Shown: in pieces, positions 39,802 to 51,567 of the stretch
Position numbering within the stretch: the stretch's first letter is position 1
How the letters are laid out: each line of letters opens with the position of its first letter
Notes under the pieces: model-generated
Databases searched by the model: none
What the model was told of the DNA's origin: nothing
What the model saw: the letters and a program-made list of their open reading frames with translations, nothing else
Source: Leptospira langatensis
Lineage (GTDB): Bacteria > Spirochaetota > Leptospiria > Leptospirales > Leptospiraceae
Assembly (NCBI RefSeq): GCF_004770615.1
Contig: NZ_RQER01000010.1
Coordinates: 186,001 to 250,000 of the forward strand
Direction: 5' to 3'
Length of the DNA: 64,000 bases
Made by a program: the position numbers and the translations under genes

Positions 39802-39832
39802 TTGACATACTCCCAAATCCTGGGCCTGTTAT
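39802..39832 (+). promoter_or_regulatory. Candidate promoter for the STAS gene, very close to its start
   Basis: A perfect -35 TTGACA (39802-39807) is followed, 19 bases later, by TGTTAT (39827-39832). The -10 box ends six bases before the ATG, so transcripts would begin at or near the start codon. The spacing is long, so this is tentative. Confidence 0.35.
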
Positions 39833-39838
39833 TTTCCC

Positions 39839-40201
39839 ATGATTCTGAAAAGTCTCTCCCGAGAAAATCACCTCGTACTCTCGGTACAGGAAGATATCTT
39901 AATGGATAATTCCAGGGACTTTTACCTAGAATTTGAGGAAAGCATCAAGGGAGGTTATCCTTCGGTGGTGAGCTTCCATCTTGGCCTCGTAAAATTCATA
40001 GATTCGTCCGGGATCGGAATTATTATTAAAGTAAGAAATCAGATCAGGGACCATCGTGGCACAGTAAACATATTCGGCTTAAATAAGTCTTTGCATTCCG
40101 TTTTTAGGCTTTCCGGGCTGGATAGAATTGTAAATCTGTACACGATCGAAGAATTTCTGGAGAAATATCCCGACTTTAGGGAATTTCTGACCTCGGAATG
40201 A
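39839..40201 (+). CDS. STAS-domain anti-sigma factor antagonist
   Basis: A 120-residue single STAS domain with the canonical phosphorylation segment VKFIDSSGIGII; the second Ser is the expected kinase target. This is the classic SpoIIAA/RsbV type, a possible substrate of SpoIIE-like phosphatases such as the one at 3939. No anti-sigma kinase gene is adjacent. There is no clear ribosome site before the ATG. Confidence 0.9.
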   Translation: MILKSLSRENHLVLSVQEDILMDNSRDFYLEFEESIKGGYPSVVSFHLGLVKFIDSSGIGIIIKVRNQIRDHRGTVNIFGLNKSLHSVFRLSGLDRIVNLYTIEEFLEKYPDFREFLTSE

Positions 40202-40259
40202 ACCGGAAGCTCTTCGAAAAAGTTCCAACAAACAGAAGACTCTAACCGGCAGCCCTGTA

Positions 40260-41006
40260 ATGAATTTTTCACTCCCAAGCAAGATCTCCGAATATTCGGG
40301 AAAAATACTCCACGTTTTCTTAATTCTTCTAACGTATGTTAGTTTTTCAGGATGTTCTCCTTATTATTTCCGAGATAAGGTCTTTCGTTCGGAGAGTATG
40401 GGGTTCTTTACGATCGATATTTCCGATCTTCCCGATTTCGAATCCATTACAAAAGTGAAATCTTTGGACCATCCTATAACGATCGATTCGGCTAGGATCA
40501 AGGATTATTTCGGGAATTTGAGATACTCCAGACGATCTACTATTGGATATTTTGCGGACTATGTTTTTTCGGATCATGAATTGGATCTCTTGGCTCGGGA
40601 CCTTCCGTTTGCATTGAAGAGTCTTCCCAAGGACAAGTTGCTTTTGATCGTAAGTAAATACGATGATACTCAGTCTGTTATTTCTTTTGACGAGTTGACT
40701 AGCTGCATTCTCTGGGCCGCGGACGGAAGATTGAATATACTGTTCGGGCGCATCAAAAGGGAATTGGTGGATAAGGATGTGGGTCTGGACTTCAATCGTT
40801 GGACCAAAGTAGACCAGATCAAGCTTGCTCATACTTCTGACGGAACGGAGATTGCGGATGGAGAGACGGTAGACTTCGGAGCGGTGGACGGTATCCCGTT
40901 GCGCAGATGGGTCCTATTCGATCAAAAGAATCCTGGCAAATACAAGTTTCTCCCTCGCAAACAATACCAGCCTCTCAAACTTACAGACGAGAACGATCGT
41001 CCTTAA
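40260..41006 (+). CDS. Putative lipoprotein of unknown function
   Basis: A 248-residue protein with an N-terminal basic region, a hydrophobic stretch (about 16-28) and a lipobox SFSGC (Cys 32), so probably lipid-anchored. The mature domain has a mixed alpha/beta pattern with no recognised motif; it contains DELTSCILWAADGRLNILFG. No neighbour explains its role. Start ATG at 40260, 58 bases after the STAS gene. Confidence 0.7.
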   Translation: MNFSLPSKISEYSGKILHVFLILLTYVSFSGCSPYYFRDKVFRSESMGFFTIDISDLPDFESITKVKSLDHPITIDSARIKDYFGNLRYSRRSTIGYFADYVFSDHELDLLARDLPFALKSLPKDKLLLIVSKYDDTQSVISFDELTSCILWAADGRLNILFGRIKRELVDKDVGLDFNRWTKVDQIKLAHTSDGTEIADGETVDFGAVDGIPLRRWVLFDQKNPGKYKFLPRKQYQPLKLTDENDRP

Positions 41007-41163
41007 GATGCCTCGTTAAGGCCCGATTCCTATGTGAGGCCGGTTTGCCCGATTCCCTCTAAATGGAAAGTTGGTGGAACTTTATACGATCTTATAGTCG
41101 AAAGTCTAATAGAAACGAAGCACAGGGCTTTTTCGCTATTTTATTTTGTGATCGGACTATTCG

Positions 41164-41862
41164 ATGAGATATAACGCATTAGACTTTAAGTACGACAATA
41201 ACGTATTTTGGTGCTATTATTTTAGCACTTCATTTCCGAATGCATATAATAAATCTCTTAACTTAACCATCGGCGAAATTATTGGAGCGATTTATGGAAT
41301 CGACTTGGATTCTAAAATGGATTGGATCAACAATTTTACCGGTTATCATGAAGGAGTTATCGAAGAACACGATGGGTATTTGGACGATCCTAATTTCGTT
41401 GAAATGCGAATTAAAAAATCGATAAACCTTAAGATCGAATTTCATCCAGGAGATACGTTGTATTTTATTAACAATTTTGAGATTGGTAGCACCGGTCCTC
41501 ATTGGATGTTGTACGGCTTGACCTGGAACGAGCTTGTTGGATTGACCGAGGGTGCAATCGACGAGGGTATATTGTTTTGGCTACTATTGCCAATGGTTGG
41601 TCTTTCAAGTGAAGACGATTCTGCCGAAGTTAAGAAAGTCTTACAGGAAAAGATTAGGATGTTTCCTGCAATAGCATCAAATGCAGAAGTTTTTAATCTT
41701 ATAGATACTATTATGATAGGTTTGCAAATTGAGAATGCGTTTTCGGAAATTGATGGGGTCGGCGTCGTCTGCAATCACGCAAATAGCTTTCGAAATTTAA
41801 GGAACGATAATAGATTAAATATAATTCAATTTAACAAACTATTATCCACCGCCGAAATATAG
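41164..41862 (+). CDS. AT-rich orphan gene, possibly immunity-protein-like
   Basis: A 232-residue acidic cytoplasmic protein without signal peptide or TM helix. Its base composition is visibly lower in G+C than both neighbours and codon use leans to A/T, suggesting recent transfer. The segment PGDTLYFINNFEIGSTGPHWMLYGLTWNEL resembles, loosely, small immunity proteins of polymorphic toxin systems, but I cannot assign a family and no toxin gene is nearby. A role is therefore not proposed firmly. It converges on ileS with a 20-base gap. Confidence 0.65.
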   Translation: MRYNALDFKYDNNVFWCYYFSTSFPNAYNKSLNLTIGEIIGAIYGIDLDSKMDWINNFTGYHEGVIEEHDGYLDDPNFVEMRIKKSINLKIEFHPGDTLYFINNFEIGSTGPHWMLYGLTWNELVGLTEGAIDEGILFWLLLPMVGLSSEDDSAEVKKVLQEKIRMFPAIASNAEVFNLIDTIMIGLQIENAFSEIDGVGVVCNHANSFRNLRNDNRLNIIQFNKLLSTAEI

Positions 41863-41882
41863 AAGTCGTATCCGGAAATTGC

Positions 41883-44621
41883 TTAGACCGCTTCCGCGCA
41901 GCGTTTGCAAAGACCGTTCTTCCTTTCTTCCGCAGGATGTCTCCAACAGCGAGGGCATTCTTCGTCTTTAGGTTTTACAACCCGAACAAAGAATTTCTCG
42001 TCGGAATATTCGGAGAGAAGTTCCCGATCCGATTTATCGAATCCTACTTGAGAAACAGTAAAGACTAACTCTAAAGAATCCAGTGAGAAGTCTTTCTTGA
42101 GCCCATTCTCCGACTTAGGAGAAAGCTCGACCGCCGCTTCTAAGGATTTTCCTAGTTTGCCGGCCTGTCTTGCAAGCTCCAGGCTCTTATGTACGGTTTC
42201 TCGCGCAGCGAGTGCTTCTTCGAATTTGGTTTCTAGATCCTTATTTCTATAAGTAGAAAGATCGGGGAATTCTTCCAAGAAGACGGATTCGTTTTTACCG
42301 TTCTCTTTCCAGACTTCTTCCGAAGTGAAGCTTAGGATAGGAGCGGAATAAATACAAAGCGTTTCCAGGATCTTCTGCAGGGCAGTGGAAGAAGATCTTC
42401 TTGTCTTGGAATCCCTGCGATCACAGTACATTCTGTCCCGGATCATTTCAAAATAATCCTGAGAAAGGGTTACAGTACAGAATAGTAGAAGTTTCTGATA
42501 TACTTGGTGAAACTGATAGTTCTCATAATGAGTCTTTAATTCCTCGGCAAGATGCGCGAGCCTGGACAGATAGTATTTGTCCACTTCTTCCAATTCGGAA
42601 ATAGCAACGTTCTGTTCGGGAGTATGGCCGGAAAGATTTCCTAAAAGATAACGGAATGTGTTCCTGATCTTGCGATAATTGTCCGCGATGATCTTCATTC
42701 CTTCTTTTCCTACACGAACATCGTCTCGGAAATCCTGGGAGCTTACCCAGAGTCTAAGGATATCCGCACCATACACATTGATGATATCAGTGGTCGGATC
42801 GATGCCGTTGCCTAGAGATTTGGACATGGCTCTTCCTTGCTCGTCCAAAACGTAGCCGTGGGTCAAAACAGCTTTATATGGAGGAAGGGAACGCAGAGCC
42901 ATCGAGGGCCAGAGGCTGGATTGGAACCAACCCCTATGCTGATCGGAACCTTCTAAGTAAAGATCTGCAGGTGGCTCGGAAGCTCTTTCTTGTAAGACAG
43001 CAAAATTCGAAACGCCTGAGTCGAACCAAACATCCAAAATATCCCTTCCCTTTCTAAAAGAAGAAGATCCGCATTTGGAACAAGTAGTTTCCGGAGGAAG
43101 TAGGGACTCAGCAGGTTCGCTGTACCAGATCTCGATCCCTTTTTCTCTCACTAGATCGGTGAAGAACTTTACGGATTTTGCATCTAGATGGGTCTCGCTG
43201 CAGGACTCGCAAGAAAATGCGGGAATAGGAACTCCCCAGTTCCTTTGACGAGAAAGACACCAGTCCGGTCTAGTCTCCACCATGGAACGGATCCTGGAAA
43301 TCCCCCAGTTCGGGATCCAGCTTACCTTGTCGATTGCCTCTAGGGACTTCTCTCTTAGACCCTGGTAATCAATTTGAAAAAACCATTGCGGGGTCGCACG
43401 GAAGATAAGAGGCTTCTTGCTTCTCCAGCTATGAGGATAGCTATGTTCGAATTCAGAATGGTGGACTAAGAGATCTTTCTCTTTTAGTAGCTCGATGATC
43501 TTCGGATTTGCGTCCCAGACCTTGATCCCTTTCATCATAGGGAATTCGTCGGTATATCTACCATAATCGTCCACAGGAGAATATGGTTCTAGTCCTGCAG
43601 CGAGTCCTACCTTATAGTCGTCCTGTCCATGGCCGGGTGCAGTATGGACCGAGCCAGTTCCTGCGTCCAGGGTCACATGCTCCCCGAATAGAGGAATAGA
43701 ATCCCGATCCAAGAATGGATGACGGAAAACCAGTTTGGAGATGTCGCTTGTAGAAACGGATTCCGCCTTGGTCAATTGGATCCCTGCCGCTTTTTCTACT
43801 GCCTCTTTCAATCCGTCTGCGATCAGTAAAAGATCTCCGTTAGACGCCTTGTAATAGGAATATGAGAATTTAGGATTAAAGCTGATCGCCAAATTCGCAG
43901 GAAGAGTCCAAGGAGTGGTCGTCCAGATCAGACAGTATTTGCCTTCCTGTCCTTTGACCGGGAATTTCACATAGATGGAAGGGGATTTATGGGGATAATA
44001 TTCTATCTCTGCTTCTGCGTGAGCGGTCGCGAGTTCGATACACCAGTAAACCGGTTTCTTTCCTCTGTATACATAACCTTTTTCGAATAGACTTCCGAAG
44101 ACTTCTACGATCTTGGCCTCGAAATCCGGGCTCATAGTCTTGTAGATCCTTCCTTCTTCCCAGAAGCAAAGGAAGCGGGAAAGGTCTCCGCTCTGTTTTT
44201 GTACGTATTGCTCCGCGTATTCTCTGCAAAGTTTTCTTAATTCTTCAGGGCCGGTTTCTCTGGCCTTCTTTCCCAAATTCTTGAGAACTTGTACTTCGAT
44301 AGGAAGACCGTGGCAGTCCCAGCCTGGGATCATATCCGTATAATATCCGGCGAAGAATTTAGATTTCACCACAAGATCCTTTAGGATCTTGTTGAGTGCG
44401 TGGCCTGTATGAAAATTACCGTTGGCATAAGGAGGCCCGTCATGAAGAAGAAATTCAGGACGACCTTTTCTCTTCTCCTTCATCTTGCGAAGGATCTTTT
44501 CCGAATGCCAAGTCTTGATCTGTTCCGGTTCTCTGGTGGAGAGGCCGGCCTTCATCGGAAAATCGGTTTGAGGGAGGATGACTGTATTCGAGTACGGGTT
44601 CTTCTTATCTTCTTCTTTCAT
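41883..44621 (-). CDS. ileS: Isoleucyl-tRNA synthetase
   Basis: Class I aminoacyl-tRNA synthetase that charges tRNA-Ile. The HIGH signature appears as HTGH (71-74) after [10 protein letters not shown], the KMSKS loop as AMSKSLG near 600, and the editing (CP1) domain lies between. The C-terminus carries the zinc-finger pairs CPRC and CKRC (residues about 891-909), typical of the bacterial type. Length is 912 residues, normal. The leucine-rich-repeat gene ends downstream of purL six bases before the ileS start, so purL, the LRR gene and ileS may share a transcript. Confidence 0.98.
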   Translation of the reverse strand: MKEEDKKNPYSNTVILPQTDFPMKAGLSTREPEQIKTWHSEKILRKMKEKRKGRPEFLLHDGPPYANGNFHTGHALNKILKDLVVKSKFFAGYYTDMIPGWDCHGLPIEVQVLKNLGKKARETGPEELRKLCREYAEQYVQKQSGDLSRFLCFWEEGRIYKTMSPDFEAKIVEVFGSLFEKGYVYRGKKPVYWCIELATAHAEAEIEYYPHKSPSIYVKFPVKGQEGKYCLIWTTTPWTLPANLAISFNPKFSYSYYKASNGDLLLIADGLKEAVEKAAGIQLTKAESVSTSDISKLVFRHPFLDRDSIPLFGEHVTLDAGTGSVHTAPGHGQDDYKVGLAAGLEPYSPVDDYGRYTDEFPMMKGIKVWDANPKIIELLKEKDLLVHHSEFEHSYPHSWRSKKPLIFRATPQWFFQIDYQGLREKSLEAIDKVSWIPNWGISRIRSMVETRPDWCLSRQRNWGVPIPAFSCESCSETHLDAKSVKFFTDLVREKGIEIWYSEPAESLLPPETTCSKCGSSSFRKGRDILDVWFDSGVSNFAVLQERASEPPADLYLEGSDQHRGWFQSSLWPSMALRSLPPYKAVLTHGYVLDEQGRAMSKSLGNGIDPTTDIINVYGADILRLWVSSQDFRDDVRVGKEGMKIIADNYRKIRNTFRYLLGNLSGHTPEQNVAISELEEVDKYYLSRLAHLAEELKTHYENYQFHQVYQKLLLFCTVTLSQDYFEMIRDRMYCDRRDSKTRRSSSTALQKILETLCIYSAPILSFTSEEVWKENGKNESVFLEEFPDLSTYRNKDLETKFEEALAARETVHKSLELARQAGKLGKSLEAAVELSPKSENGLKKDFSLDSLELVFTVSQVGFDKSDRELLSEYSDEKFFVRVVKPKDEECPRCWRHPAEERKNGLCKRCAEAV

Positions 44622-44627
44622 ATCTGA

Positions 44628-45265
44628 TTAAAATTCTAACTTCACTTGGGGCAGGACTTGTCTTGCCGCCTCTACTTGAGAGGGTTTCAATCCTGTTTCC
44701 TTGAGGATGATCATTCTGAGTTTGGGATGATTTGCCAGAGAGCTTAGGTTCTTAGGCATGGATACGATCTTGCGATTACGAGCCAAATCCAAGACTTCCA
44801 AGTTTTTGATCTGGAGAACGGTTTCTACATCCGCTTCATTCCAGGAGATCTTATTCGAATCCAAATAGACAGCTTCCACTTGAGTGCCAGTCAATTGAAG
44901 GGGAATGCTCTCGAAGTCGTTATTCCCCGCAAAGAAAAATTTCAATTTAGGGAGCTTCTGAAAGGAAGCGGGAAGCTTATCGATATCGTTCCCATAAATA
45001 TTCAAATATTCTAAATTACTCCAATCTCCGGTATTTTCCGGAAGAGAGGTGAGCTCGTTCATCCTCAGGTCCAGCCATTTAAGATTGGGGAAGGTGAAAA
45101 GCACCGGAGGAACCTGGCCCATCTGCCCGAGACCAAGATCCAACTTGTCTATGATAGTAGGATTCTCTGCGGCAGTCGCTAGGATCTCTTGTGGAGATCT
45201 TCTGCAGTCAGCAGAAAAAACATAGAGAAGGATAAGAAGAGGAAATAACTGCTTTTTACTGAACA

Positions 45266-45266
<1 letters not shown>
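44628..45266 (-). CDS. Leucine-rich-repeat lipoprotein
   Basis: A 212-residue protein with a signal and candidate lipid cysteine C21 (FSADC). At least five LRR units follow, with patterns such as LKWLDLRMNELTSLP, LEYLNIYGNDIDKLP and LEVLDLARNRKIVSMP. LRR proteins are numerous in Leptospira and are thought to mediate protein contacts at the surface. Its ATG overlaps the purL stop (TAATG), so translation is coupled to a purine gene, an odd partner. Confidence 0.87.
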
Positions 45267-47497
<2,231 letters not shown>

Positions 47498-47574
47498 TAC
47501 GGGACCAGTTTTTCCTGCTTAGGCCCCCCTGAAAACTATTTTAGGGAGAAGAGAGCGCTTCTGATCAGGGATTC

Positions 47575-47625
47575 GCCAGGCTTGATCGACTAGAAAATAT
47601 GTATTTTCAGATGGATCAGCCTGGC
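47575..47625. repeat. Long interrupted hairpin upstream of purL
   Basis: GCCAGGCTTGATC (47575-47587) pairs with GATCAGCCTGGC (47614-47625) with one bulged base. After a 5x5 internal loop, GAAAATA (47593-47599) pairs with TATTTTC (47602-47608). No T-run follows on either strand, so it does not look like a simple terminator. It lies between the small membrane-protein gene and purL. Confidence 0.6.
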
Positions 47626-47627
47626 AA
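47598..47627 (-). promoter_or_regulatory. Candidate purL promoter inside the hairpin
   Basis: On the minus strand, TTGCCA (47627-47622) and TACATA (47603-47598) are separated by 18 bases, a plausible -35/-10 pair. Both boxes lie within the arms of the hairpin at 47575-47625, suggesting an operator or cruciform-sensitive promoter. The start codon is about 100 bases downstream. Confidence 0.35.
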
Positions 47628-47631
47628 TGGT

Positions 47632-47901
47632 TCAACCGAATAACTTGTAAATGGCCATATAGAAAGGAACTGCTCCGAAAATGGCTGCCAGAACCCATTT
47701 GGTCTGGCTATGGATTTCCTTTCTGACTTTTCCCACTTCCTCTAATATCCGTCGTTCGAATTTTTCGAACAGCAATTCTGTCATAGTCTTGTTTTCAAAC
47801 CTCGTCATTTTTTGAACGTATTCTTCGAGATTCTCCGTAGCCTCCTGGCCGAGTGTGGCTCTGAGTTTTTTGGATGGTCTCGGTAATATTTCTAATCCCA
47901 T
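47632..47901 (-). CDS. Small coiled-coil protein with C-terminal membrane anchor
   Basis: An 89-residue protein: an N-terminal helical region rich in Glu, Lys and Arg (coiled coil, about residues 20-62), then one TM helix at about 66-85 (WVLAAIFGAVPFYMAIYKLF). It resembles DUF1640/CCDC90-like tail-anchored small proteins, but the assignment is weak. I set the start at ATG 47901, with AAAGGAGG at ideal spacing, rather than at a TTG six codons upstream. Confidence 0.75.
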   Translation of the reverse strand: MGLEILPRPSKKLRATLGQEATENLEEYVQKMTRFENKTMTELLFEKFERRILEEVGKVRKEIHSQTKWVLAAIFGAVPFYMAIYKLFG

Positions 47902-48206
47902 TCTGATCCTCCTTTCCAATTGTTTTCAAGTAATTCTGGTATTGTTTTCTGTGAAGTGCTCGAATTTTTTTGTCTATTTTTCTATTTTAGAAAAATATTT
48001 TATTCTAAAGTGAATTGGAATTTCGCGGAATATTTATTCCAAAAATTTTTCGTAGAGAAATTGTGTTTTCTTGGAATCGCTCTTTTGTTGAGAGAGTTCA
48101 GAGCGGATAGGATCGGATTTTCGGGAAAGAATGAACGAGCAGAGGATATCTATCTATAGGAAGAAGTCCATTTCGATCTTGAAATGGATCCTCTTCCTGA
48201 TTATAT
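47902..48206. other. AT-rich intergenic region with two inverted repeats
   Basis: No convincing gene is present; a frame that begins at 48131 runs into the flavin reductase gene on the other strand and is a shadow. Two perfect 7-bp inverted repeats stand out: TTTAGAA/TTCTAAA (47986-47992 and 48003-48009) and TTGGAAT/ATTCCAA (48015-48021 and 48036-48042). They may regulate the small membrane-protein gene read leftward. Confidence 0.5.
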
Positions 48207-48686
48207 TCAAATATTGTAATAGTTTCTTCTATAATACAGAAGAGGTCTTTTGGAATCGTCCGAGCTTGCATACATTACCCTTCCGATCACAATGGTATGG
48301 TCTCCTCCGTCTACTTGCTTTTCCAATTGGCATTCTATTCTGGATAGATTCCCTTTTAGAAAAGGAACACCATTATGCCCTAGATCGCAGCTTAACTTTT
48401 GGATCAGCTCATGTTTGTCTATTTTTCCGGAAGCAAATTGGTTCGAGAGGTCCTGTTGTTCGCCAGAGAGAATATTGATCGTGAATTGTCCCGAGGCGAG
48501 AAGTGGATCGTGACTAGAAATATTTTTTTGAAGATTGAATACTACCAGAGGAGGATCCAGGGAAAGAGAGCTAAAGCTACTCACAGTCAGACCACCGGAT
48601 CTGCTGGTATCGGAATAAGTCACAACGGTAACACCGGAAGCAAAATGAGAGAGTGCGTTCTTAAATTCGTCTGGGCTCAAAGACAT
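48207..48686 (-). CDS. Flavin reductase-domain protein
   Basis: A 159-residue flavin reductase-like (split-barrel FMN-binding) protein, such as the reductase component of two-component flavin monooxygenases. The start LSPDEFKNALSHFASGVTVVT and the segment SSFSSLSLDPPLVVFNL are characteristic, as is the late GGDHTIVIGRV motif. It uses NAD(P)H to reduce free FMN or FAD. No monooxygenase gene is adjacent; the amidase gene lies 86 bases upstream on the same strand. Confidence 0.9.
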   Translation of the reverse strand: MSLSPDEFKNALSHFASGVTVVTYSDTSRSGGLTVSSFSSLSLDPPLVVFNLQKNISSHDPLLASGQFTINILSGEQQDLSNQFASGKIDKHELIQKLSCDLGHNGVPFLKGNLSRIECQLEKQVDGGDHTIVIGRVMYASSDDSKRPLLYYRRNYYNI

Positions 48687-48742
48687 AAGAAGTAGATAGA
48701 TTCCAGGACAGGATTTGTAAAGAGGAATTGGAGGAATTTTCC

Positions 48743-48777
48743 GGATTTTACAAATCCTTCTTAAAGTTTACTTTAAG
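48743..48777. repeat. Two adjacent hairpins between amidase and flavin reductase genes
   Basis: GGATTT-TAC-AAATCC (48743-48757) and CTTAAAGT-TT-ACTTTAAG (48760-48777) are perfect inverted repeats in tandem. The second overlaps the amidase stop codon. They could attenuate read-through into the flavin reductase gene. Confidence 0.45.
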
Positions 48778-50263
48778 CTTTGGAGATATCCGCCCAGGGT
48801 TTTTCCTTCTCCAATTGTCCTGCCAGACGGAATAGAATGTCCTCTCTGCTTCTCTTTGCGGTGAACATCATCCCGATCGGTAGGCCTAGTTTCGTTCTGG
48901 AAAGAGGAACAGACATGGACGGTTGTCCGGTTAGATTTGCCAGTTGGGTGAAAGGAGTTCTGGCCAGATTTTTTTCTACGATCTGGTCCACCATTCCTGT
49001 CGCCAAGAGTAGTTTTCCCGCGCCTATTCTGCCGATGATCTGCATTGCAATTTCTTCATATAGTTTGGGAGCGAGCTCGCCTATTTTCGCAGGAGGCTCC
49101 GCAGTCGTAGGCGTTAAGTAGAGATCATAAGATCCTAGAAAATCCTCAGCGATGTAAGCGGCTTCGTCCCAATACCGGATCGCGGATACGAATTCGCCTG
49201 CGCTTATAGCTCTTCCGAGAAGTCCTAAGATCCATGTCGTAGATTCTAGATCGCTCATCTTCACTTTTCTTCCTAGCACTTTCTCTAAGCGAGGGATCTC
49301 GGAGGCAACTTCCCCGAAATACATAGTTACATAGGACTTGGCTAGTCTCTTTCCGTCTATGTTCGGAGAGGCTTCTTCTAATTTATGCCCGAGAGATTTC
49401 AAAAGCTTCACTGTGTCGTGTAACGCGTCGATGTGATCCTGGTTTACCGGAGTCCCGATCGGCGAAGTAAACGAATAAGCGATCTTTAATTTTCCGGGGG
49501 ATTTCTTTGTTTCCGAAAGATAGGTGCCTTTTTGTTTTTCCAAATGGAAAGCTTCGGAGATGCTTGTGCCGGAGACTAGATCAAAGATCGCAGCACTATC
49601 CCGGACAGTTTTTGTAAGAACATGATCCACATACGCACCTTGCCAAACTCTTCCGAGAGGATGGACTGGAACAATACCGCGACTCGGTTTTAATCCGAAT
49701 AATCCGCAGTACGCTGCTGGAATTCGGATGGATCCTCCTCCGTCGGAAGCGGTTGCGATGGTGCTCATTCCCGAAGCGACTGCAGCCGCAGAACCCCCGC
49801 TGGATCCTCCCGGAGTTCTTTCCGGATCCCAAGGATTTCGAGTCGGACCATATACCTTTGGCTCGGTAATTCCCATCAAAGCAAATTCCGGAACATTCGT
49901 GGTACCTATGAAAAGAAATCCCGCCTTTCTCAATCTGGAAACGAATTCACTATCTTTTGCGGCCACGTAATTGAGTAAGGCTTTGGAACCGGAGGTGATC
50001 TTCTGTCCTTCTACCTCGTGTAACAAATTCTTAAGTAAAAGAGGGACCCCATAGAACGGACCTTTGGGGATCTTGTTAGCACGTAATTGTTCTCTTGCTT
50101 GGTCCAAGGTTTTTAGAATAACTGCGTTCAGATCGGGATTGAACCTATTGATCTTCGCTTCAGAAAAATCTAATAATTCCCTGGGCTGGACCTTCTTCTT
50201 TCGTACTAGTTCGGAGAGGCCGATCGTATCATAGGAATCGAATGAATGTTTTAAAGGGGTCAT
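48773..50263 (-). CDS. Amidase-signature family hydrolase
   Basis: A 496-residue amidase with the Ser-cisSer-Lys triad visible: K78 (GVPLLLKNLL), S154 in GGSSGGSAAA and S178 in SDGGGSIRIP. Length is typical of amidases and of GatA, but the late substrate region (LTPTTAEPPAKIGELAP) and the absence of gatB or gatC nearby make a general amidase, acting on small amides, more likely than the Glu-tRNA amidotransferase. It has no signal peptide. Confidence 0.92.
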   Translation of the reverse strand: MTPLKHSFDSYDTIGLSELVRKKKVQPRELLDFSEAKINRFNPDLNAVILKTLDQAREQLRANKIPKGPFYGVPLLLKNLLHEVEGQKITSGSKALLNYVAAKDSEFVSRLRKAGFLFIGTTNVPEFALMGITEPKVYGPTRNPWDPERTPGGSSGGSAAAVASGMSTIATASDGGGSIRIPAAYCGLFGLKPSRGIVPVHPLGRVWQGAYVDHVLTKTVRDSAAIFDLVSGTSISEAFHLEKQKGTYLSETKKSPGKLKIAYSFTSPIGTPVNQDHIDALHDTVKLLKSLGHKLEEASPNIDGKRLAKSYVTMYFGEVASEIPRLEKVLGRKVKMSDLESTTWILGLLGRAISAGEFVSAIRYWDEAAYIAEDFLGSYDLYLTPTTAEPPAKIGELAPKLYEEIAMQIIGRIGAGKLLLATGMVDQIVEKNLARTPFTQLANLTGQPSMSVPLSRTKLGLPIGMMFTAKRSREDILFRLAGQLEKEKPWADISKA

Positions 50264-50485
50264 AATTACCGCCGGAGTTGAGTCTGATAGAGTTTAGGAC
50301 AGGGTCGAAGGCCTTATGTTTCAGCCGAATTCCCGTATAATGGGAACTATTCTCTGTTTGAATGACTCTAAGGGACAGAGGCATAAACCTGGAGCCGCCT
50401 GGGTCAAGGATAATCCCTTGGCTGGGGGAATTTTCATTTATAGAATCCAGGGTAAAATCAATATGGGCCTTATTGGTGCGTTCGG

Positions 50486-51457
50486 ATGAATTCCTATATA
50501 CAAAAAAACAAACTCGGCTGGAAAGCCGGGCTGGCTCTGATTTTCAGTTTGAGCCTTTCCGTTCTTTCTGCCACCACTGAGATAGATCGTCAGTTCCTAT
50601 CCTCCGTTAAGGAAGGCGACTTAAAGAAAGTAGAAACACTACTCACTCAAGGGGCAGGCATCGACGCCAAAGACGACGATGGTCGTACTGCTCTTATGCT
50701 CGCCGAAGGGGAGGATGTAGTAGAATTTTTGATCAAGCACGGAGCGAATATTAACGCGCAAGATGCGGATGGAAATTCGGTATTATTCTACAGATTGATC
50801 CCGATCTTAAAGGTCAAGATCCCGGACATGGACGATCTGGCCGAGGCAAAACGTTTGATCGAGTCCGGAGCTCTTGTAGAGTACATGGCAAGAAAGGGAG
50901 AGGATGCTCATCCGGTTTCTCTTTTGAACATGGCCATCCGGCACCAAAGTCTTTCACTGGTAAAATTTTTGGTAGAGAATGGAGCCAATCCGAATCACGA
51001 TCCTGGTGGGATCGAAGAATATCCTCTTTTTCTCGCAGTGGGCGGGGCCTCTTCTCCTCCTAGTCTTCCGATCACAGAATTTTTGTTAGCGAACGGTTCC
51101 AAGGCAGTATTTACAAGTCGCCTCAAGGATGTTGCCACTCCCGTCGGGATAAAGCAAGTGGGCGCAAGAAACGCACTTCATTTCGCGACTGAAACTGCTC
51201 AAATGGACCTAAAGATCTTAGATGTTCTCGTAAAAGCAGGCACGAATATCAACCATAGAGATGCCGAAGGAAGAACTCCTCTCATGGAAGCTGCTCAGAG
51301 AAAGAATACTTCCGTTGCCTTGAAGCTTCTTCAACTAGGAGCGGATACTTCTTTAACGGATAATCAGGGTAAGACGGCCTTAGATCTGGCAAAAGAATTT
51401 CATCTTGATGAATTAGAGCGAGTTTTGACAGAAAAACTTTCCGCTAAACCTCAGTGA
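50486..51457 (+). CDS. Secreted ankyrin-repeat protein
   Basis: A 323-residue protein with a signal peptide (hydrophobic core about 14-27, likely cleavage after LSVLSA) and five to seven ankyrin repeats, for example DAKDDDGRTALMLA near 60, LLNMAIRHQSLSLVKFLVENGANPN near 145, and HRDAEGRTPLMEAAQRKNTSVALKLLQLGAD near 255. The periplasm or envelope is the likely site. Partners are unknown. It starts at ATG 50486 after a 222-base leader. Confidence 0.9.
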   Translation: MNSYIQKNKLGWKAGLALIFSLSLSVLSATTEIDRQFLSSVKEGDLKKVETLLTQGAGIDAKDDDGRTALMLAEGEDVVEFLIKHGANINAQDADGNSVLFYRLIPILKVKIPDMDDLAEAKRLIESGALVEYMARKGEDAHPVSLLNMAIRHQSLSLVKFLVENGANPNHDPGGIEEYPLFLAVGGASSPPSLPITEFLLANGSKAVFTSRLKDVATPVGIKQVGARNALHFATETAQMDLKILDVLVKAGTNINHRDAEGRTPLMEAAQRKNTSVALKLLQLGADTSLTDNQGKTALDLAKEFHLDELERVLTEKLSAKPQ

Positions 51458-51466
51458 CTTAAAGCT

Positions 51467-51491
51467 TTAGTATACAGTTATTGTATACTAA
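51467..51491. repeat. Perfect 9-bp inverted repeat upstream of the methylase gene
   Basis: TTAGTATAC (51467-51475) and GTATACTAA (51483-51491) are separated by AGTTATT. It sits just past the ankyrin gene stop and 107 bases before the methylase start. It contains two GTATAC sites. Confidence 0.6.
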
Positions 51492-51567
51492 CCTAATTTT
51501 CCATTATCTCGACTTTTTTCTTATTTCCTTTAACAGTTGTAAGGTTGTCACGGAGATAGGTCGTCAT

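Noticed and set aside
48131..48478. A 115-codon plus-strand frame with a hydrophobic start near the flavin reductase gene
   Set aside because: Most of it lies opposite the flavin reductase, whose motifs are clear; the hydrophobic part is short and there is no good ribosome site.
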